Under the pieces are notes generated by a model. That model was given only the letters and a program-made list of their open reading frames with translations. It made no database searches and was not told the DNA's origin. DNA of 64,000 bases from Gossypium raimondii (lineage: Eukaryota > Streptophyta > Magnoliopsida > Malvales > Malvaceae): contig NC_068576.1 of NCBI RefSeq assembly GCF_025698545.1, positions 53,044,390 through 53,108,389 on the forward strand, in the 5' to 3' direction. Shown piece after piece: positions 1-12,600 of this stretch (its first letter is position 1; the number at the start of each line of letters is the position of its first letter). A program made the translations under genes and the position numbers.

Positions 1-120
1 TTCCTTCTTTTTCTTTCTTTTTTCTTCCCATTTCCTTTTCTTTCCTTCTTTTTCTTTCTTCCCTCTCCTTTCCTTTTCTTTCTTTCTTCTTCTTTCCCTC
101 TCCTTCTCTTCCCCCCACCA
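1..120. repeat. Polypyrimidine low-complexity tract
   Basis: Almost pure C/T sequence built from TTCCTTTTC- and CTTTCTTT-like words, with purine runs on the other strand. No reading frame is convincing. It is cut by the window edge, so its full extent is unknown. Confidence 0.8.
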
Positions 121-336
121 CCACTAGCCGAATGGGGACCATTATAGAGCCAGTGCCGCCTCTGCCAGAGGCACAACCGGTGCCGCCTCTGACAGCTCCT
201 CCTCCAGTGTCCCGTCACATCAGTCATAGCCTTTTTTTTTCTATTTTTTGTATTATTTTGATAAATAATAAAAAATGTATAATATTTTGGTAATTTTTTA
301 TTTTTTTATAATATTTTAGTAAAAAACCCGATCATG
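121..336. other. Unassigned spacer with a short GC-rich patch
   Basis: Positions 121-228 are GC-rich and contain the word GTGCCGCCTCTG twice, 33 bp apart. An open frame from the ATG at 133 reads a few Pro-rich residues and then runs into poly(T). The rest is AT-rich. I recognise no gene. The GC-rich patch may be a fragment of a repeat. Confidence 0.3.
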
Positions 337-1971
337 AACCATTAAGGTGATTAATGCAATCATATATTTCATAAATGAAAGGCATATATATCTACCGATA
401 ACCACAAATGAGCTTTATAGTTGATACCATAAAATTAATTTCATTCGTTAATAAGCAAATGAATAGCCTCACATTGTCAACCCAAGAAAGGAAAGAAAAG
501 GTCACAAATGGATAACAATTATGGTATAATATGTGTAGACTAGAATAAAGAATACATTTCATGTATTCCTTGGAGTTCTCCAAGAGCCAATGCATATACT
601 ATAGTAGACAAGATATGAACAAGTGGCTGTGTCATAGGCTCTTTATTACCTTCAAAAATGGAATAGATGAGAGAGAATCAATTCATCCAGTTGTAACATT
701 ATGATTGGGTGCTGCACCATAGAAGAAAAATAAATGGTTTTACCCTAAAAATAAAAATAAAAAACAGAGTTCTAGTAGTTTTGAATGATAATTTATATCC
801 TAATTCGTGGATGGACGGCACAATCTCTTATAGGTCAAACAAACTGATTATCAATTAGCAGTTTTGGTTACTCTTTATGTTTTAATATGTTCTTTTTTAG
901 GCTCTATAATTTTTCACTTTAGTCGCGTTATTAAATTTATGAAGTTATGTTATTAATTTTAAAATTTCATATGATTAATATATTATTAGAAAAATCTAAT
1001 TAATAGGTTTAACAACTATCGTTTGTATCAATATTGAAAATTTGAAAAGTATAATATAATTAGAAAGCAAAGTCTAAATTTATAGCTTTACAAATAGTAT
1101 GCGACTAATATAGTAAAATTTAATCAAACAAATTTAATTGTTATTGTTTGAATCGAATTGAAATTTTAAAATTCAAAAATAAAATAATTAAAATTAATCA
1201 AATTAATATATATATAAATTAAATTCATAATTTATGCTGACTAACCATAGAATTTGACCTATAAAAAATTAATTGGAGACTATAAATTACAAGAAAAAAC
1301 TATCATTATTAAGATAATATTGGGACCCTGACCAAAAAATAAAAAGAACAATGTTAGGACTTAATTAGGGTAACCAAAGATTTCATCGTCCACCACGCAT
1401 TAATATTTTTGAAACCAACACGAAGTCATATCTGATGTGGCAATTAAATCGACATGTTTATCGTATCCTTTGGTACATTGTTTGATTTGATTATGAGATG
1501 ACACACTAACTCAGATACTTGGTCAAGACCAACATTGTAGCTTGACATATAGTTAAGTTAGTTATTAGGGATCTAGCTATTTTTAATTCCATAATGATAT
1601 AGGTTTTGGAATATAATGAGATAATCAAGATTAAATTTCTACCTTTTCCTTTTCTACTTTAATTATCCTAATCAAACCTAATTTACTCGGTCAAATAAAA
1701 TGGAATAAGATTATAGTGTTATTTAAGCTTCGTTTGTTTCATTGAAATTAGATTTGAATTTTTTTTTTTGCATTTTTTTGTGTTTGTTTCATAAAAAACA
1801 GCTTGATCAACAAAAAATGACTATAGATCAAAAAAAAAGTCATTTGTGTTATTTAGTTCCTGTACTTTTATTTTCAAGAATTTAGTCCCTCTACTTTTCA
1901 GATTTGAAAATCAAATCCTATTGTAAGCATTTTTAAATTTTTTTTTTGTCAATTTTATTGATGTCACATTT
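337..1971. repeat. Segmental duplication, copy A (partner at 31091-32560)
   Basis: This stretch matches 31091-32560 in the same orientation almost base for base, apart from scattered substitutions. Copy A contains 165 bp (1146-1310) that copy B lacks. The shared 5-mer TTATT sits at both edges of that block, as expected of a microhomology deletion in B. A 67-codon open frame on the minus strand (392-595) is present in both copies with one amino-acid change, but it resembles no family I know and is probably chance. Homology stops at 1971, where a Ty1/copia LTR begins. That insertion therefore postdates or interrupts the duplicated unit. Confidence 0.85.
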
Positions 1972-1974
1972 TCT

Positions 1975-2256
1975 TGTTTTATAGTAATTCGGAAGCTCGA
2001 AGTGGTTGGAAGTTGGTCAGAGCATCATCACACTATCCTTCAACTCATTTCGGTATAAATAGCAAATTGCCATTTGTTAAGAACTTCTTAACGAAACAAA
2101 ATAATGCTATATTGATCAAGAAAACAAGTACCTTCCCTTCCTCTACCATTACACATTTATAGAGTACATAAGTGAGTTAGCTATTTTATAACTGCTGCTA
2201 ATGGACTAACAGAATGATGAGAATAACAAACTAATTATTGCCTATCAACACTAACA
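1975..2256 (-). mobile_element. Ty1/copia LTR (282 bp), minus orientation
   Basis: The segment begins TGTT and ends AACA, the short inverted repeat expected of an LTR. It adjoins the C-terminal end of a copia polyprotein on the minus strand, so it is that element's 3' LTR. Reading the minus strand, a TATA-like motif lies near its centre. The other LTR is not in the window and the element is truncated. The exact outer edge is inferred from where homology to the duplicated segment ends. Confidence 0.65.
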
Positions 2257-2269
2257 GCTGTAATTTGTA

Positions 2270-2520
2270 TTTTAACATTCACTCATCTTCCTAATGGGTA
2301 GCACCTAAAGAAGACTTCTGAACCGAGCGAAGGACAAAACATATAAAGGCTTAATAAGAATGTCAGCAACTTGATCACACGTAGGTACTTCACCCACAAC
2401 TAAAGACCCATCAGCAACTATTTCATGACCAAAGAACAAATCAAGCTCCAGAAGTTTACAGGATTCGCAGCAACTGCAACTACACTTGAGTTGTCATACA
2501 CGTTTACATGTATTTCAAAT
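2270..2520 (-). pseudogene. Ty1/copia RNase H C-terminal remnant
   Basis: On the minus strand the translation carries hallmarks of the end of copia RNase H: an N-S-S-V-x-A-V-A-A-N-P block, then LELDLFFG, VADGSLVVGEVPTCDQ, VADILIKPL and SFARFRSLL. At least one stop and one frame irregularity are present. Only the last 80 or so codons survive, and the rest of pol is replaced at about 2520 by other repeat DNA. In the element's own orientation the 282-bp LTR follows directly. It is a dead fragment. Confidence 0.75.
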
Positions 2521-4103
2521 ACATTTTCATAATAATTCGTCTCAAGTTTAGATTATTTCATATCAAGATTTTGCCCATTAAATCAATTGAAATATCGATG
2601 GAAACAGGGGAAGTACACTCAAGGTGTACAAATCTATAATCATAGATGAACATATTCATCAAACAAATTCCATGTTCATATATCATCATCTCATACTTCC
2701 ATATATCATGTACCATCATTTTCATGTATTTCAGGCAGATACGTGTAATAATTCAATTCGGGCTCATATTTTCACATGTTAGGATTTTTCTTTTTGAATT
2801 TATTTGAAATACCGATGGATACACATGTAGTACACTCGAGGTGTACAATTATAACCTGTCAATTCATATTCAGGAGTGCTCATTAGAGCACATAATCAGA
2901 AAGCACTCTTTCGAGCCATATAACGGGAAGCTCATGTGAGTCATGTAACAGGAAGCATATCCGGGTTGTATAACAGGAAGCTCATAAGAGCCTAAATCAG
3001 GAAGCTCACAAAGAGCCTTTAACGGGAAGTTCCGAAGACCCATTAATCAGAAGCTCCGGATAGCCATATATCGGCAAGTTCAAGCGAGCCATATCAGGAA
3101 ATGCCGGAGAGCCATATAACAGGACGCTCACAAAGAGCTGCAGTATGTCTTCAACACATGCAAGACCACTACCGATCATATAACAGGACGCTCACAAAGA
3201 GTTGCGGTATGTCCGCAACACATGCAGGATCACTACCGATCGAGATACTCGCAGGAACCATATAACGGGAACCTCAAGAGGGCTAACAATGGAATGGTCA
3301 GAAGAGCTGTGGTGTGTCTGTAACATATGCAGGACTACAACCAATCGGGAATCCTGTATCCATCGAATTTTTATTTATTCAAACGGGATTTAACATTTAT
3401 CAAGCACTATCGGATATGTGATCAATTTCATGTATTCATAACATTTATACAATTAAAAAATACACATTCAATTCAAACATATAAATATACACAATTTAGT
3501 TACACGAACTTACCTTAACAAATGTTCGTGTACGTAAAATATACTAATTTGACACTTTCTTTTTTCCTCGTTCTAACTTCGAATTTGGTCTATCCGGATC
3601 TATATGAGTAAATTTAACATAAATTTAATAAAATTTATACTCAATTCAGTCGAATTCATATCTTAGGCAAAATTACAGTTTTGCCCATTTACTTTTAATT
3701 AATGACGACTTCGTCCCTAAGCTCGGAAAATAAAATTCATGCAATTTAATCCTTATTCCAAGCGTAGCTAAATTTTACATATAACATTTATAGCCCATTC
3801 ATTTCATAAAATTCATAATTTTTCCATAGATTTCACATCTTTTCAGTTTAGTCCCTAAATTTTTAATTTCATAAAAATCCACATTACAAAAGTTGTTTAT
3901 TTATCAACAACCTTTCATTTTCTACCATAAAACTTCATAATTCATCTATGTTCATTCATGGTAAAACCCTATTACCTTGTCACCTGAATTCAAAGCTTGT
4001 TTTTCATAATGGCTTACAGAATCTAGTTGACTCCTAACTAGATTTCCTTTTATCATAACTTAAACAATACTTTAGACATATAGGTGCATTATACCTCTAG
4101 CGT
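2521..4103. repeat. Degenerate LTR-type repeat with short direct repeats
   Basis: There is no gene here. Between 2880 and 3300 a loose array repeats words such as GCCATATAACGGGAAGCTC every 25-35 bp, a texture typical of plant gypsy LTRs. The sequence resumes after the solo LTR at 6474, so it was the host of that insertion. The element's ends are not visible, so the class is a guess. Confidence 0.45.
3113..3240. repeat. 64-bp tandem repeat, two units
   Basis: Units 3113-3176 and 3177-3240 are the same length and differ at only a few positions. Each begins CATATAACAGGACGCTCAC and ends CACTACCGAT. They lie in the looser repeat array of the surrounding LTR-like DNA. Confidence 0.85.
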
Positions 4104-5365
4104 TGTAACAGCCCGATTTTGATCCTAATCAGAATGGTGGTTTCGGAACCACGAATCCGAGTCAAAAAAAATAAAAATAATATTTTAAAATTATTTTTGG
4201 TGTTTATAATGTGTGAATTAGTATGTGCTAAAATTTCGTTTAAAAATTTTATCGTTTAAATGTCCGATTTAATAAAAGGGCTTAATCGCGTAAAATGAAA
4301 ATTTGGTGGTTTAATGTGCAAGGGCCGAATTGCATTTGTCTTTTTAACATGGAGTGTTTAAGTTGAAAATTGGCCATAATTTAAGTTAGTGGACGGTTTT
4401 GACTTATTTATATAAAGGTTTTATATTTATTATTAAAGGTTAATTAAGTAAATGATTTAATATATTATATGTTATAATATAATAAAATGAAAGTGGTCAT
4501 TCATTTTGTCCACTAACTAGCCGAAAATGCTAAGAAAAAATAAGAAGAAGAGGTTCATACATTCGGCCATTGTTGGAGCTAATTCAAGGTTAGTTTTGTT
4601 TCAATTTTGATAATTTTACGTTTTGAGATCGTTGCTTGAATACTACTTGACCCATGCTTCAATTTCTGATTTTGATGAATATTTTGAGTTATGCCATTGA
4701 TGAATAATTGTGTTTTGTGATGTTTGATGATGAATTATTGAAGATATGTTTTGGGTTAGTATGTTTTGTATTGGAAATTTTGATGAATTTGAGTAATTAG
4801 GGCAAAATTACAAAATAATAAATTGAGGGACTAAAATATGAAATAAATGAATTTTGTGGGCTTGTATGATCATAATGAATATTCGCCAAAGCTTGTTATG
4901 TGTAAATTTTGTATGTTTTGTGTTTTATGCAAATTGGACTAAATTGTAAAAAGTATAAAATGTCAGGGGTAAAATAGTAATTTTCTCATTTATGTGTTTT
5001 TGGATTAAATTGAATGAAATTGTGTTTAAATGAGCTTAATTTGAAATTTTATAGATCAAGAACAAAAGAAATCAGGCTTGGATCGGGGGAAAAAAAATAG
5101 TTGTTGAATAGTCGTTTTATATACCTGTCGATATTCGAGGTAAGTCTATAAGCAAATATATATTGTTTATTTTAATTAAATATGAATTTTATATGCTGAA
5201 AGGAAATATGTGAAATTATACATGTGTTAACCAAATGAAAATAAGCTTGGAAGCTGTGTTTATGAATTCGTTTCGACTGAGTTACGACGTCCGAAAGCCC
5301 CGTACGAACCTTAGGAATTGCTAGGATACATATGTCATGACATACTATTTTCGATATGTGTTTTC

Positions 5366-5540
5366 GTGTAAGACCACGTCTGGGACGATGGCATCGATAT
5401 ATGTGATTACGTGTAAGACCATGTCTAGGACATTGGCATCGTATTTGATTCGTGTAAGACCACATAAAGGACAAAGGCATCGATATGAGATAGCATGTAA
5501 GACCACGTCTGGGACGTTGGCATTGTTCGATATATGTGAT
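5366..5540 (+). repeat. 43-bp tandem repeat array inside the solo LTR
   Basis: Four units start at 5366, 5411, 5452 and 5495 (spacing 45, 41 and 43 bp). Each begins with TGTAAGACCA and contains GGAC and GGCAT at fixed distances. The open frames here on both strands are by-products of the repeat. Confidence 0.8.
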
Positions 5541-5856
5541 TATCCGAGTATCCTATTAAATTCCGAATGGTTCAACGGGCAATGATAAGTTGTGATCGAA
5601 GGTGTAAAACGAGCTAAAACGATCAAGTATGAGTTACTTGACTACCTATTTAAAAATAAGGTAAGTTGGCCAGTTGGTTTGTGATACAAATTATATAAGT
5701 TACTAATGTGAACATATGTACATTGGTTAAGCATATTCGACCATGTGTTATGTATATGCATATGATGTTATATTTTGATTCAAAATTATATGTATATGTG
5801 TGTAAAATATATATTCGGATATATAATGATATTATATCTTTGAATTGAATGACACT

Positions 5857-5860
<4 letters not shown>

Positions 5861-5897
<37 letters not shown>
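5861..5897. repeat. (AT)n microsatellite
   Basis: About 18 uninterrupted AT units inside the solo LTR. Confidence 0.9.
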
Positions 5898-5900
<3 letters not shown>

Positions 5901-6473
5901 AATTGATTTGGGTGTGTATATGAAATTTTGACATGATTTATACTGTATGGAATTGGCACATTTTGAATCGGCCAAAGCACTTGGAAAATGGCTAATGTTA
6001 GTCAAGTGAGTAAAGTATGAATTGGTTTTATATGTATTTTAGGCTTAATAATTAACATGCGAATTGGGTGTAAATTGTATGGTTAGTTTGCTAGTTAAAT
6101 AGAAGATAAGATGTTTATATGCTAAACTTGACTAGTTGGTGAATTAATTATGCTGCATTTTCTAATGGACAATAAGTCGAGCGATATAGATTGTTTGGTT
6201 TTGTGCACATGAATAGAAGTATGAATTAATATGTTTGATATTTAGCTTAAGAAGTAAAAAAAAAATGCTTGGATGTCTTAATGTATGCGCATGGAATTTG
6301 TAATGTGATGAGTCATCTTATAATTTGATTTTTGAATTATAGGAGTAAGAAGTATATATGTTTCGAATGGTGGGTTTTTAAAGCATGTGTAATATGACTA
6401 TTTTGAGCCGTGTTTTATATGGTAATGCGTTGTAACCCTATTCCGGCAACGGATACGGGTTATGGGTGTTACA

Positions 6474-7333
6474 AGCGTGAACTCATACCATAACTACCTT
6501 TTTACTCTACTGTTAACATTAACTTACACAAATATTTGTTAGATCTCAACGGACAATACAAACATCTCCTTGAGCGATCAAAATCACCTGAACAAATAAA
6601 TATCTACTTATCCCTCTCTACAAAAAAAATTATTCTCTATAAAAAGTCTAATTGGACCCTTTCTTCTATGGTTGGAAATGAGAGTATTATTAGAATAACA
6701 TTGAATCTAGGTAGATCCAAAGAGAAATTTGTGTGCGTTTATATTTGGAGGAAATCTAAATTTTCTTTAAATTCTATGAGAGGTGCAGTGAAATTCACAT
6801 GACCCTTAAACCCTAAAGGTTAATAGTTGGTCCCATGCCATCTTTATTGTTCATGTTATGGAGACATTCGTATCTAGCTAATCGGACGTGACCCCTGGAA
6901 TCTCCTCGTTCATATTTGGCCATACAATTTGGTTATGTGTACTAAAACCTCTTTGATTTGATCTAATCATTTAAACCTTCCTTACTTTAAGGCTGATGGT
7001 ATGTCAAAAAGTACATACTTTATCTCATGGTGTTGTTCTAACAAGTTGTAGCTATTATTATATTTGGCTGGCATGTTTAAATTTGATTAGATTAAATGCC
7101 CAACAAATTCTTTAGTGCATGAAATTAAAGTTTTAAGCTGCTTAATATTAAACTGCTTAATTCAATTTGGTGAATAGAAAAGTTTTAAGCTACAAAATAG
7201 TAATTGGATGGATGGGTATGGCCTCATATTTTGGATAATAAAGATAGTGGTCCAATATATCTTACTAGATCCATTAAATTGTCCAACAAAGTCCATAACA
7301 AGACACTGATAATTATCCCGAAAAGTCTCATAT
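6474..7333. other. Spacer, no recognisable gene
   Basis: After the AGCGT target duplication the DNA interrupted by the solo LTR resumes, followed by AT-rich intergenic sequence. An 88-codon open frame (6536-6802) lacks a proper ATG start and resembles nothing I know. The right part presumably contains upstream control sequence of the PAP2 gene. Confidence 0.4.
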
Positions 7334-7340
7334 TATAAAC
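7334..7340 (+). promoter_or_regulatory. Putative TATA box of the PAP2 gene
   Basis: TATAAAC lies 123 bp upstream of the chosen ATG at 7463, a normal distance for a plant TATA box plus a short 5' UTR. Position is the only evidence. Confidence 0.35.
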
Positions 7341-7462
7341 GGTAACCTTATCATCAAATCAGACCCAAATAGGTAATCGTATGAAACAATTCACGTTTTA
7401 ACTGTAACTGTATTTTGTGAGAGTTGACACTCCACTCACTCAGCTACCTACCCACGCCGCCA

Positions 7463-8069
7463 ATGGGGTCAACGGAAACATCCACTACATCATCCCCATC
7501 TTTCCTGAAGCCCCTAATAACCATAGATGCCTCGGTTTCACTCTTCCTCCACACACTCTTTAAGCCTATCCTCCCAATTTTCCTTCTCCTCCTCCTCGAA
7601 TACTCCTCCGATTTCCAGTTTTTCTTCCCTGTTTCCCTCTCTTTGTTCCTCACTTCCCCTTCCTTTTCCTCTCTATCCATCCCTTTCATCCTTGGTCACC
7701 TCATCGACCTCTCTTTGATCGGCCTCATCAAACTAACCTTCCGCCGTACCCGACATCATTACAAGCCAAACATGTCCCGCTGTTCACGCTGATAACTTCT
7801 CTTTCCCCAGTGGCCACGCTTCAAGGGTTATGTTTTCAGCTACTCTCTTCCACCTTATTTATCAAAACCACGAGGGACTCATTTCAGATTTTATTCTACG
7901 GTGGGTTAAATTTGAACCCGGTTTGTTTCTATTTAGCGTAGGGGTTTGGGCTATACTAACTGTTATTTCAAGGGTTTTACTTGAAAGGCATTTCCTTTCC
8001 GACATTTTGGCTGGGGCGTTTGTTAGGGTGCTTGAAGGGATTGCTGCGTGCCGATTTTTGAGATTTTAG
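7463..8069 (+). pseudogene. PAP2 lipid phosphate phosphatase, frameshifted
   Basis: The translation resembles plant lipid phosphate phosphatase beta-type proteins: intronless, about 200 residues, several membrane segments, of the PAP2 superfamily that dephosphorylates phosphatidic acid or related lipids in membranes. Residues 1-105 run from the ATG at 7463, preferred over an in-frame ATG at 7424 because the family's N-terminus is short. An extra C in 7776-7778 then shifts the frame. Reading resumes at 7779 through PSGHASR (catalytic motif 2) and SR-x5-H-x3-D (motif 3, with its His and Asp) to a stop at 8067-8069. Motif 1, normally K-x6-R-P, reads K90-x6... with R98 followed by His instead of Pro. 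The frameshift separates motif 1 from motifs 2 and 3, so no full enzyme can be made as written. A one-base assembly error in a C run is the alternative. Confidence 0.75.
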
Positions 8070-8088
8070 AGAGCATTCTCAAAGGTAT

Positions 8089-9051
8089 GGGGTTTGATTT
8101 TTTGTTACTAATGTTTGTTCTTTTTACATGGGGGGAATTGTTTTGCTTTGTAAAAATTGATTTCAAAGTTGTTGATAATTGAAATTCATACTATGTATTT
8201 TAAGCTAATTATTTATCACTCTTTGGATTGCTTTCAAAATTGTACAATTTATAAGCTTGAGAGCTATTTGCTACAATGTTTCTTTCGCTTTCATGAAGCG
8301 TAAGGTTACATATAGTTTCATTTGCCAGACGATATTCTAAATGAGTTTTCCCTGATCATTTTGGCATTTTTGCTTACCATAGTCACGTTTTGATGGTATT
8401 TTAGTCATTGATTGGCTGAGGGAGATCATTCTTTTTATGAAGACAATATGTTTTGTTATTAATTGAATGAAGCTAGTAGCATAATTCCTCATGTAAATCA
8501 ACCTAGTCATGATCCAAATGGAGTTTGATTGATTCTATAAAAATCAGTGGCCCCCTTTTGAATTGATAGATATGCTTTCCTATAAACCATTGAATCGTGA
8601 TTCAAGTTACAAATGTGTATTCTACCACTATCATTTCACACGTGAAGGGTTTGATTGTAAGGATGTTTAATCGATTTGTACGTATTTCTTACTGCAATAC
8701 TTTGGTTAGCAAGGCAGATATATTTTTATATGGTAATTATTTTATGCACTTGGTAACTTAGAATTTAGTTAAACATGATTAGATTGCCCTCTAAGATCAT
8801 TTCATAATCGTAAAGGATATATACAGGTGGGAAGGTATTGTTCAATATTTCAGTTGCTTCATTGCTATGGCTTGCTGTAGGTGCATTTTTAATAAAATAG
8901 ATTACCATTGTTACAGCATTTAATTGGAAGTTTTCCTCTTCATTATTGAATTGTTGACAACTATGGAAAAAGATTACTTAGATTTCCTCGTATCTTTCAT
9001 TAACAATGTCATGAATGCCAATTTTAAGTTATTTTCTTTTATCTGTTTATA
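8089..9051 (+). repeat. Tandem duplication downstream of PAP2, copy A
   Basis: This segment is repeated, with moderate divergence, at 9052-9622 plus 19305-19607. Shared landmarks include ACATGGGGG near the start, TTCATGAAGCGTAAGGTT in the middle and CAGTTGCTTCATTGCTAT near the end. It starts about 20 bp after the PAP2 stop, just after a CTCAAAG/GTATGG sequence that could be a 5' splice site of a 3'-UTR intron. No coding frame is visible. Confidence 0.8.
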
Positions 9052-9622
9052 GGGTTTAGTTTTGTTGCTAAATTTTGTACTTACTGTTTACATGGGGGAA
9101 TTCTTTTGCTTTGTAATAATTGATGCAAAAGTTGTTGATATTTGAAATTCAAACTATGTATTTTAAGCTAATCAATTATCACTTTTTCAAAATTTTGTTA
9201 TGGTGTACAATTTATAAGCTTGAGAAATGTTTGCTATAATGTTTCTTTTACTATCATGAAGCGTAAGGTTGCATGTAGTTTCATTTGCCAGTCAGCTTTC
9301 TAAGTGAGTTTTAGCAGGTTATATTCTTAGTAATGTCACATTTTGAAGGTCTTCTAGTTTTTGGTTGGATGAGGGAGCTAGTTCTTTGTATGACCACAAC
9401 ATGGTTTGTAGTCAATTGAATGAAGTTAGTAGCATAATTCCTCATGTAAATCAACCTAGTCATGATCCAGCACTTTATTGATGGTGAGGAGATGGAGTTT
9501 GATTAGTCGTATAAACTCAGTGACTTTTTCATAGAGAAGCTCGTGTATCAACCATTAGAAATGACTATTCGATTTACAAATGTGTATGCTATCACTATTA
9601 TTTCATACATGAAGGGTTTGAT

Positions 9623-12600
9623 TGTAACAGCCCAATTTTCAGTAGTGTCAGAACAATGATTTGAGATCACTAAATTCGATGAAAAAGTTAGAAATATTTT
9701 TAAATCAGTGAATTTTGTGATTTAAAAGAAATTATTAGGTAAATTGGGTCAAAAACGAGGTATCGAGACCTCGATATCATAAACTGAGCCGTAAATATTT
9801 TTATAAATATTTACAGAGTGTCAATAGGATAATATTAAAGTTTCGTTAAGAAATTTTAACGTTTCGATAGTTAATTATGAAAAAGGATTAAATTGCAATA
9901 GGGATAAAAGTTTAATTATAGATTAAAGAAAAGTTAAAAGGACCAAATAGGCAATTATGCCTTTTTTCAAAGTTGAGGCGGCATAAGTATAAAAATATGA
10001 GATTTTATGTGTTAAAAAATATTATTATATTATAGTAATGATTATGTTTTATATTATATTATTATTAATATATTATATTATATTATATATATATATATAT
10101 ATATATCAAAAGAAAGAATAGAAATGAGAAAGAAAGAAACAGAGAGCAAAACGAAACAGAGAAGGGAGAAAGAAGAAAAAGAAAGAGAGCGACGGTTCAG
10201 GGGTTTCAAAACTTCTAAATTCAATTGGTAAATCAATTTAGTCCCTTTTTCTTATGGTTTTGATATTTTTGGTATCCTAGAACAAAATACTACTTGATTT
10301 AAGTTGAAATTTTGGAAGTTAGTAAATTTTAGATGTTGTTCATGTTGAATTAATTCATGAATTAGAGGTTAAAATGATTGAATTTTAAGTTAGAAGTTAG
10401 TAGAAGGTTGATTTGTAAAATAAAACATAAGTTTTGAATTAATAGGGACTAAATTGAGAAAATTTCGAAATTAGGGATTTATGATGAAACTGAAGAATTA
10501 AAATGAGTATATAGTGAGAATTAAGAGAGAATATGGAGTTAAATTAGGAAAAATAAAATTAGTATTGATAAGGGATTAAATTAGAGTTTATGTAAAGTTT
10601 AGGTATAAATGGAAATATTTTAATGGAATTGTGTATTAATAATTTTTAATTGTTTAATTACGTAGCTAATGTCGTGCAATAGTCATTGTCCGAGAAATGA
10701 AAGGAGCAGGTGGACAAGGATTGACTCGAGAGAAATTTCGGTTAGTATTACTATAATTCAAATTTAATTATTAATTGTTAAAATTTAAATTAATATACAT
10801 GATAAGCAAATTGAGGTAAGAATCATGATTGAATTAAATGAAAATACGTATTGGTATTGAAATTATAAATAGCAATTGTTGAATTTTGAATAATATGTTT
10901 AGTAAATAAAAATAAGGTGAATATTGATATTGAATTGTATGTGAATTGAATGGAAATTACTAGTGATATGATTTGAATTAAAAGAATTAATGCGATATTG
11001 AATTGTATGTTGATTGAAAAGTAATTAGTGATTTGAATTTCATTAAATAAATAAATAAATAAAATATAAAATATGAATTGAATAAAAGTGAATTAAAATA
11101 TGAAAAGTGTGAATACATGAATCAAGTATGATTACATGTGAATGTCGGAATATCTATTGGTAGATTAGAAAGTGGAAAGTAAATTTGAATTGAAATGTGA
11201 TTATTGAATAGAAATTGAAATGGTTTGAATTGAATTATTGAATTGAACTGGAATATTGAAATTGGTGATTGATATGGATTTTATTAGAATTGAAATTGAG
11301 AATGTGGAGATTGATATGTGAAACCGATCTTGAATCAATTATGGAATACTTAATATTGTTATGTGTCTTGCATTGAACTGTGAAAATCTTGAAGCAATGA
11401 ATTACGCAATATTGTGAAACCGATTGGAATAATGAATTTATAATTGATCTTGAACTAATATGGAAATTTTCTTTGGAAAGTAAATTAAATACCCTATTAA
11501 CTAGTCGGGCTAGTCGGATATAGTTGGCATGCCATAGGATATGGAAGAGTACAGGTTATTGCGCCTACTCGATCGAGCACTTATGTGCCGACTCATCTTA
11601 TTCTTGATTCGATACTTTGTGTGTCGAATATTATTCTTATTCTTATTCTGATTCACACTTTGTGTGTTGAATACTATTCTTTATTCTTATTCTTTTCTAC
11701 TGCTTCTTCACATCTTGATCGGTACTATGTATCAGTATTAGGCACTATGTGCCGTATTGGTGTGATTGGTTGGAATCTGTATCCGTCAAAGTTCGAGTCA
11801 AGTTAATAGGGTAAATGAATAATTTTGATAATATAAATTTTATTGCATGATCTTGAATATGAATTGAAATAAGACATTAAATTGAGGTATTGAAATGAAA
11901 TGTATGAACCATGGGTTCAAGAAATAGATAATGATATAGTTCATGAAATAGTTTTGGTAGTACGAGATGATGTAAAAATATAAGCAAAGAGAAGCAAACT
12001 GAAATAGCCATTGTTGAGAAATGAGAAATAAAAAATGAAAATAAAATGATTTGAAATAGTGAAATAATATGTGAATTTAATTGAATACAAGTTATTGAAA
12101 TTTATTTATGGATTTAATGTATAAATTGAGTGTTAGAAGATTATAAGTGTAAATTGATTATAAATGAACGAATCGAATCGAAAAATAGTTGTTATTATTA
12201 TTATTGTTGTTGAAACAAGTTGATTTAATATATTAAATGTTTATTAAAAGATTAAAAGTATAAATTGAATATAAATAGAAATGATAATGAATGAGTTGAT
12301 AAATTGATTGGATTTGTATGAACTGGAATGAGTTATTAGAATGAGATGTGGAAAAATCTAATAAATTTTTTATAGTGAAATAAGTTCGAATACACTTAAA
12401 TATAAGATGAAATATTGCTTATTGTTATTAATGATCAAGTTGATTTAAAGTATGGGATAATTAATGAATAATTGTAGACATAAATTAAATGTATATAATT
12501 TATCCATTAATGTTATTAATTTGAATTATGGTAATACCACTGAGTATTCCCATACTCAGCGTACGGTTGTTTCCGTGCGCAGGTTAGTAGGAAGCCAGTG

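Larger units (their letters stand above)
4104..6473 (+). mobile_element. Solo gypsy-type LTR, 2370 bp, with perfect TSD
   Basis: It starts TGTAACAGCCC and ends GGGTGTTACA, giving TGTAACA/TGTTACA terminal inverted repeats. The 5 bp on each side are identical (AGCGT at 4099-4103 and 6474-6478), the target duplication expected of an integrated LTR element. No internal region or second LTR follows, so unequal recombination left a solo LTR. Its ends match those of the LTRs at 9623 and 16024, so it belongs to a related family, but the interior differs. Confidence 0.9.

Noticed and set aside
5172-5585. Overlapping open frames on both strands in the solo LTR
   Set aside because: They arise from the 43-bp tandem repeat and carry no protein motif.
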